From Echinarachnius parma (taxonomy: Eukaryota; Echinodermata; Echinoidea; Clypeasteroida; Echinarachniidae), in the NCBI GenBank assembly GCA_037951105.1, contig JBAMJV010008219.1, positions 30,001-94,000 on the forward strand: a stretch of DNA of 64,000 nt. The letters run 5' to 3'. Both the position numbers and the translations under genes were made by a program. Below the pieces are notes generated by a model. That model was not told the DNA's origin. It ran no database searches and saw nothing but the letters and a program-made list of their open reading frames with translations. Numbering within the stretch: position 1 is the first letter of the stretch; the number at the start of each line of letters is the position of its first letter. Positions 58,067-64,000 of the stretch are shown piece after piece.

Positions 58067-59393
58067 GATATCAATAAGCCACATACGTAGCTCAAACTAC
58101 ACGATCAAAATCAAAATATCGAACTCTCTATTCTACAATTCCCATCGCCATGCATGAGTACAAAGTTGGACAAAGAAACCTACTTTTCTCCAAAGTTGAA
58201 CAATTATGCTCTTCTTTACTTGGGGGTAAAAGGTGTTTGAGATTCGAGGTGGACTGATGCGCGCTATCTGCGGTATTATCACTGTGTTATCGTGTGATTT
58301 GAGACGAATTATAGTTTCACGCGATCGGGTTGATGAAATCCGTGCAAACACCATGATTGTGTGCAGCTGTGTAATAGCAAAAACTAAAGGAAAGAATACA
58401 TGAAATATTCGTTGCAACATTTGATTATTTTTTTTCATTAAAAGGAATAGTGTTGCAACAAACTATATCTTGTCTATCAGGATACAATATTATTTTCAAA
58501 ATTTTGCAAAATGATGCGATTGTGAAGTTCAGAGCCGAAATACAATAAAACATTTATCACCATTCTTTGAAAAGAGTTGACTTTATTTTAGTTTTGTACA
58601 ATGGTTGTTTTGTTGGAAACAGTTAAGTAGTAAGTGATGACGTGGTGATATACGTTGCAATCAATTACGAGGGACTCCCTATTACCACGTACTACCACGT
58701 TTTGGATCGTAATTATGCAGTCACGTTAAGCCTCATAGCGCCACGATGTTGTTATCGGGACACGTGGTCACAGCGTGGCAGGCCGTGGCAATAATACATA
58801 TTGTTGTTATCACGTGGCAGTTACGTGCTGATTCTTGGCATTGTGTGGATGTTTTGCCAGGGTCTGACGTGGCAATAAGGGGTTATTTCGCAGCTCTCTG
58901 CCAACTTCAAGATGCCCATTACGAGGCCCGCGGCAAATAGGGTAAAGGTTATTAAATAAAGGCAAATAAGATTTATAATTTTTTTTCTTCAAATTTCGTT
59001 TTACACAATAAAAAACAGATGTTGACAATACATTGTGTAACGACTTTCCAGTGGTAGTTTTTGCCACGGTGGTTTCTGCAAACTTCTTCCGACTGTTCCC
59101 GTTTCAACGTTGGTGGGTTATTTCCACTTCTTGCGGAGTGAGTTGATCTGAGCAAATGGGAATATAGTTTCTACGCATTTTATATTATTTGTGTATATGC
59201 CTGATATCTCGTTTCATGCATGGTGCGATAATCATTTCCAAATGTATATGGATGGCTTATTTTAATCATCAGTATAGTTAGTCCATTTTCAGCTGTAGTA
59301 TACAAAGTTCGTATTTTGTCCAGTTCATAACGTGATTTTGGGCGGCAAAATGGTCACAATAAATGGCAAACTTATTGTTTTTATATTTTGTTT
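58067..59393. other. No recognised gene; CACGTGG-rich patch
   Basis: Between 58638 and 58875 there are about ten CACGT/ACGTGG words (for example GGGACACGTGGTCACAGCGT, ATCACGTGGCAGTTACGTGC). The 64-codon frame 58746-58940 is a likely by-product. The remainder was not recognised. Confidence 0.4.
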
Positions 59394-59780
59394 GAAAAGG
59401 GATCTAGTAACTTTGTTAACATGTGAACAAAATGGAAAATGGTGGGTCAAATTTAGTTTTTCTTTGATCTGATATATCCACTAAGTGATGTGTCAAAATC
59501 CCATGGTAAATAAAGGGATTATAACCGAGTAATGAGCGAAAATGCCAAGTGATATTCACTAACTCACTGCATTGTCATTGTAAAGTTATAATTTTTCTTT
59601 AGATAACTATAAACTTTGGAACACTTCAATCATATATATCTTTATAACGGAAGAGAAATTTGGAAAATCGTAATCTGTTCCATATTTCTATTGGTAATAC
59701 GAATACAATGAGATATGTGAGAACCGCTAGAGTTCCAAGTAAGTTTTGATGATTATAACAATGTTACTAGATCCCTTTAA
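59394..59780 (+). mobile_element. Non-autonomous TTAA element, family A (diverged)
   Basis: The left end AAAGGGATCTAGTAACTTTG is preceded by GAA instead of TTAA. The right end AACAATGTTACTAGATCCCT is followed by TTAA (59777-59780). An AGTTAT/ATAACT pair at about 59584-59610 occupies the hairpin site. Confidence 0.88.
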
Positions 59781-59826
59781 TATCTAATGGTCTAGTCTGG
59801 ACAGGTAAAATTCCAAAATACAAAAT

Positions 59827-60361
59827 TTAAAGGGGTAGTTTAGTTTTGGTAGAGAAGGCGCTGCACATCACAATTTTTTGTGAGGTAATGAAAAACTGAG
59901 TGTCGAATTTGAGAGAACATGCAATTTTAATGGAATAAACTTTATTTGGTCAAAATCGACTCAGAAACGGCTGAAATATCAATAAATATATCTGATCTTA
60001 TATTTATTTGGGGCCCGAATAATTAGATGATTTTTTCAAAAAATTAAAAAAATGCTTGCACTTTTTCATGTTCAAAAGCGTTTTTTAAATAGTTGTTGAT
60101 GATCTCTCTATTTAATAATTATTTCAATAAAACATCACATGCTTAATTTTGTATGAAAAATGGTTGAAATCAATGCCTTTTTAGAAAGCGCCCTCTTGTG
60201 TTTTAATGGCTCTTTTTGAATGATAACAGGCTTTTTACTTAGTCGTTTGTAATGTTGTATACCCCTCGAGCATCTTAGAGTTATAACTATTAGTATATAA
60301 TGTTATTGTCCAGGTTTGGTTACTAAAGTTCAGCCTTACCAAAACCGTACTACCCCTTTAA
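59827..60361 (-). mobile_element. Non-autonomous TTAA element, family B
   Basis: 535-bp reverse copy with TTAA at 59827-59830 and 60358-60361. The left end is TTAAAGGGGTAGTTTAGTTT and the right end CCAAAACCGTACTACCCCTT followed by TAA. The core includes AATAAACTTTATTTGGTCAA, CAGAAACGGCTGAAATATCA and ATGATAACAGGCTTTTTACT, complements of the 11560 copy. It is longer than that copy by an internal AT-rich segment. Confidence 0.92.
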
Positions 60362-60789
60362 TATAAATATAAACTCAGGAGACAATCGTACGTTATTTGC
60401 AACAACACATGGATAATGACTGTGTGGGCCTTTATAACAACAACATAATCATAACATAAATACATAAAGACTACACAGTATTTCTTTTCGCCGCTTCTTC
60501 CGGTATCGTTATTCCGATACCGTTGACATTTCGTGATTGAGGATTATGATTTGGTACACATTTCATTGGACGTTGTGACGTTCATTCTACATGTATATGC
60601 AAGAGGGCGCTATAGTCAAACTGCAATGCTGCAGACATTGATTTTTTGGTTCACTTTGTCCATTCTCTTTACTATATTTCTCTACATGAGAGGGCAGTAG
60701 ACTTAGTAATATGTTGCCTCGAGTCCCTGTATCTGTATCAAGGGGACTCTAAATGTTGCCCAGAGCCATAGCCGCTGTATACAAAAGGT
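60362..60789. other. No recognised feature
   Basis: Nothing recognised apart from a GAGGGCGCTATAG word at about 60604. Confidence 0.4.
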
Positions 60790-61080
60790 TCACAGTCTTC
60801 TTCTTCTTGGTACTGCAAACAAACTCCGCATGATGCGGAACTGTTGCAGGCACTTGGTGGGTTTAGGTGAGCGCGCCTAATTGGGGAGCCCGTGGTGGGC
60901 CCTCCTAGTAAAATCTAGCATATTCATCTTACTCAAATGTCCTTGAAATGATTGCAACGATGTGGCTTGTCGTGTGTTATTTGGTAAGAGATTCCACTCC
61001 GCCAGAGTTCGTGGTATAAACGAATATTTGTAGCAGTCCTTCTTGGTTGCGAGACGTTTGAAGAAAAGAGCCAGTACGAG
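60790..61080 (-). pseudogene. LINE 3' fragment (CR1/Jockey-group ORF2 end)
   Basis: On the minus strand a frame encodes FKRLATKKDCYKYSFIPRTL then AEWNLLPNNTRQATSLQSFQ and ends soon after. This is the characteristic YKYSFIPRT...WN.LP C-terminal signature of CR1/Jockey-group LINEs. The 3' UTR ends in AAGAAGAAGAAG (complement, about 60798-60810). It is 5'-truncated, with only about 60 codons left. Confidence 0.82.
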
Positions 61081-61528
61081 ACTTACACATTAATTAAATT
61101 ACATGCCATTAAGTTAACCTCTTGCCTACAGGTATGTATACAGTGGTCTATCTAAAACATTGATTGGCATTTCAGAATCTCGAAGGGAACAGATTACGGT
61201 ATGCACAAAAATTATTATGATTATGAGTTGGTCATTGGTCTCAAAACCCGATTTTACCATAATATCTAAAAATTAATACAATTATGCATTGTGTTTAATT
61301 CATAAAATTCAATAGTGCTCTCCTTTTAATCCACTTGATTGAGCTGAGTTATCTAACATAACTATTTAATGATAATAATACATATTTATATAGCGCATAA
61401 TGCGCTTTACATACTAAATTAAATAAACGAAATACATCCTACAAATACAACATACGTACAAAATTACACAATTAAAGAAAAGATAAATTACTATACAGCC
61501 TATATAAAAAAAGAAAAATGAAACGTCT

Positions 61529-61893
61529 TTAAAGGTGCACCTGTAAAGTGTCTAACTCCAGTACTCCACACAAATTATTTTGAGCTTCCACATTTCTCTT
61601 CTACCGTGTTGTTTAGCTTATGGTAAGAGAATAATAAACTAGGGTTAGATTTTTTCAAATGCCCCTTTAGTATGACGATATCTATCATTGATAATCATTC
61701 AGCTCAAGAGCGTTTATAAACGGTCATAAACGTCATAAACGTCATACTGTAATTAGTTGTAAAAGCTGACGCAAATGTTTGCATTTTTAACCAGGAAAGT
61801 TGTGTTCTTTTTCAATGAAACTTTCACACATCATTCGGACATATCATACAATGCTTTTGGGCAATATCTGACACTTTACAGGTGCATCTTTAA
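61529..61893 (+). mobile_element. Non-autonomous TTAA element, family C
   Basis: 365-bp copy with TTAA at 61529-61532 and 61890-61893. The ends TTAAAGGTGCACCTGTAAAG and GACACTTTACAGGTGCATCT followed by TTAA are inverted. The core has CCGTGTTGTTTAGCTTATGG and AGGGTTAGATTTTTTCAAAT as in the 6605 copy. The terminal eight bases after TTAAAG differ from that copy while staying inverted within this copy. Confidence 0.9.
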
Positions 61894-61944
61894 GGAATTC
61901 ACACAACAATCTGTACTTATTTAAGGAACGAATATTTATGATTG

Positions 61945-62399
61945 CAGGGTTGCCAAGTCTCACGCATTGAGCGTGTGACACACACATTTCACCCCTCTCT
62001 CACGCTCTCACGCTGATCTCTTAATATCACTCGCCTCAGAAGCATAATTTATTGAAAAAAAAAAAGCATATTAAATACGTATATTAACGTTTAGGCGTTC
62101 CGTATGTCGTGCAAATGATAATACGCGCATTTTCCCGGCAAAATCCGCCCATTACGGTGTTTAATGACTGTATATGAAATGTTATTTTACCTCATTAGGT
62201 ATGCATCAGATTGCACGATTTCAAGTTCAAAATTGCAAAAGCTCCCTACCGTGGGAGGAGGGACACCCCCCTCCCACACCCTCCCCCCGTTCGGACGCTT
62301 CGCGCCCATCGCTACCGGCCCGCGCGTGCTCGGTCGCTCCACTCCCTCGCAATGTCTCAATCTCACACACTCACCTCTGCTTCAAAGTTGGCAACCCTG
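61945..62399. mobile_element. hAT-like element, shares module with 7829 element
   Basis: 455 bp. The ends CAGGGTTGCCAA and TTGGCAACCCTG are perfectly inverted for 12 bp, with TGATTG on both sides (61939-61944, 62400-62405). The interior 62197-62360 contains AAAGCTCCCTACCGTGGGAG, CACCCTCCCCCCGTTCGGAC and CCCTCGCAATGTCTC, closely matching 8380-8510. Three overlapping frames here (62164-62439) are not convincing genes. Confidence 0.82.
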
Positions 62400-62650
62400 T
62401 GATTGGTTTGTATGGTATTTAATATATCGGCCAGGTTAGATGGTGAATTGATTACTTGTACCTTCTTATGGTACAACATAATTATTTTATAAATAATTAT
62501 TTTTTCCACTGGAGGTATAACCAGGCATGTCAACATAGGCGTGGCAGGATATCTCCGACTGGCCGGCATGATCAGTCTCGCAGCACTGCTTTGCACTACT
62601 TGCAACTTAGTTCTCGTTGAGATCCCATGTGCTTCAATTAAAACAGAGAT

Positions 62651-63137
62651 ATGAAACTTGTGACGTCATTATACATTAATTTGTATGCACCTTCCGACAA
62701 AAAATACCAGAACATGTTCTCCCTTTCGGTTTCATGGATAATGAGTTTGCCGCCATCTAGTGGGCTAAGGCGGTCAACTCGTGATGCGCGATATAGTCTG
62801 AGGTAGCATGGAATAAAACAACGAAGGCTTTGAACGAGGACACCGTTTTCTCAAATTCTAGCACGTATACCTGATTCCCATTCATAACTTCTTTGCCGAG
62901 TCACAATCAAATTATAGCTTTAACCGGTTTAGTCAAGAATATTAACGGACGCAATATACAGAATAATTATTCAAATTGAGGAATATAGTTATTTTGCATA
63001 TCCTCTTTAATTTTTGCTTCAAAGTTAGTTCAGGTTTGCTTCACATGTAATCATAGTGCATATCTGATAATTACAATGCTGGGTCAATTTACATTGGGTT
63101 TACTCACGGATGAATATTCACGATACAAATGTTGCTG
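62651..63137. other. No recognised feature
   Basis: AT-rich. Nothing recognised. Confidence 0.4.
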
Positions 63138-63453
63138 CCATTTCACAAAGATCTAAGATGTTTAGTTGAACTCAACTCCAAGTCGGACCTCACAATTATG
63201 GGAAGCCATTTATAGCCTTGGAATAAAACGTATTCAAAATTAAAAAGAAAAGTATTAGAAACCTCTTACGAAAATGTATATCAACATTTCCAAGGTTCCT
63301 TGTTAATAACACATTACTGATTTGCAATCAAAATATACACCTTTTAAAAACAAGTGTCCCAACACTTATTCAAAGAAACTATCGGCTTTTCATATAGTTA
63401 GGTCCACCTTGGTGTATTTCAGTTTAACTCAGAATCTTGGCAAAACACCTCCT
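63138..63453. mobile_element. DNA element, family K (diverged, no nested insertion)
   Basis: The left end ATTTCACAAAGATCTAAGAT leads to GTTGAACTCAACTCCAAGTC with GGACCT. The right end reads AGGTCCACCTTGGTGTATTT with AACTCAGAATCTTGGCAAAACACCTCC (in two parts). Both match the family K termini at 52614-53412. Confidence 0.75.
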
Positions 63454-63529
63454 CATGCTCCCAAGCAGGTATTTAACCGTTAAATGCAGGAAAAATTACT
63501 ATCTAGTGGAATAAAACTACATTAAAATG

Positions 63530-63780
63530 TGTGAAAGGGAGACGGGGAGAGGGGGAGGGGAATAGGGAGAAGGGGGAGGGAGAGAGGCGGAAAGGGGAAG
63601 GGGAGGGAGGGGATCGAGGGAGGGGAGGGGAGGGGGAGAGGATGGGTGAGGGGAGAAAGAGAAAAATAGATTTATAAATAGAAGATAGATAGATAGATAT
63701 AGATAGTGATAGAAACAGAAAGAGAGAGAGGGGGAGAGGGGGGGGGGGGGGGGTAGAAAGATTGAGTGCGAGTGGGATAG
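63530..63780 (+). repeat. Purine-rich (G/A) tract with GATA repeats
   Basis: Almost pure G/A from 63533 to 63660, short GATA/GATAGATA repeats at 63680-63705, then GA repeats and a G run (63738-63753). The 147-codon Pro/Ser-rich frame on the minus strand (63517-63960) is an artefact of this tract. Confidence 0.92.
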
Positions 63781-64000
63781 GGAAGAGAAATAGAGGAGGA
63801 CAAATGAAAGGGATGGAAGAGTGAGTGAACCCCGCTTCAGCTGGTCTCCGACATCGTAAAGCCTGATTTGTGATTCAATCTCAATTTCACACCCCCACGA
63901 GCACGCTGAACGATCAGACCGGAACGCCGAAGCGGAATACCCCCTTTCTGACGGTGACACACGCCGCGACTCACCCCATCGATCTGGCTCAGACAGGCGC
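63781..64000. other. No recognised gene; CpG-rich end
   Basis: The last ~180 bp (from 63820) is CpG-richer than the window average. It could belong to a feature continuing past the window. Nothing was identifiable. Confidence 0.35.

Larger units (their letters stand above)
61370..62650 (-). pseudogene. Degraded LINE 3' region split by two transposons
   Basis: On the minus strand near 62605-62450 the frame KLQVVQSSAARLIMPASRR then PPVEKIIIYKIIMLYHKKVQ matches the post-RT LINE signature (usually VQN.AARLI ... LHWLPV..RI.YKI). After the hAT-like element (61945-62399) and family C element (61529-61893), a weak EFLKTFHFSFFI-like end and a 3' UTR follow. The UTR ends GCGCTATATAAAT plus ATTATTATC (complement at 61370-61400). 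The tail resembles that of the 5678-6126 LINE. The WN.LP block is missing, so there is also a deletion. Confidence 0.7.

Noticed and set aside
63517..63960. 147-codon Pro/Ser/Leu-rich frame on the minus strand
   Set aside because: It arises from the purine tract. The composition is purely that of the repeat.

Overview
The window looks like repeat-rich, AT-rich intergenic DNA from an animal genome. There are no bacterial operons or ribosome binding sites. Instead it holds non-LTR retrotransposons, a tRNA-derived SINE, dozens of short non-autonomous DNA transposons with terminal inverted repeats (TIRs), long CTA, CA and ACAT microsatellites, and many long G runs. The mix of a CR1/L2-like LINE, a Tx1/L1-like LINE remnant, a tRNA-SINE and TTAA-targeted elements would fit an invertebrate, perhaps a marine deuterostome. 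That placement is inference with low confidence. I found no host protein-coding gene that I can name.

Layout: 0.15-0.93 kb is an 87-bp minisatellite. 1-7 kb holds TTAA elements and a LINE 3' fragment. 7.7-9.4 kb is a CTA microsatellite split by a 1.1-kb hAT-like element. 11-14.4 kb holds two abutting TTAA elements, a tRNA-SINE and a degenerate two-module array. 15-22.4 kb holds ACAT repeats, two hAT-like elements, an unidentified coding-like patch (18.57-18.96 kb, minus), an LTR-like or promoter-like segment (19.11-19.51 kb) and a Tc1/mariner-like element. 23.5-33 kb is a nest: a TTAA element carrying another transposon and a palindromic tandem array, then a second TTAA element interrupted close to its end by a LINE of about 7.46 kb. 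33-43 kb is mostly unrecognised, with CA arrays and purine tracts. 44-60 kb holds many TTAA elements, a Tx1-like LINE remnant, a nested pair at 52.6-53.4 kb and a palindromic element built from CACTGTG words. 60-64 kb holds two degraded LINE 3' regions, one split by two transposons, and a purine tract.

The best-supported genes are the two ORFs of the minus-strand LINE. ORF1 (31760-32878) has a coiled coil, an RRM-like domain and a C-terminal domain. ORF2 (26379-29492) has an apurinic-type endonuclease and a reverse transcriptase with all motifs visible. Together they would form the RNP and carry out target-primed reverse transcription. The unusual part is a 2.27-kb inter-ORF region with its own tandem repeats and duplicated hairpin plus oligo-A modules. 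The most pervasive system is a group of at least five element families (A, B, C, D and L here) that share TIRs starting TTAAAG and flanking TTAA. They may depend on one or a few transposases that are not encoded in this window.
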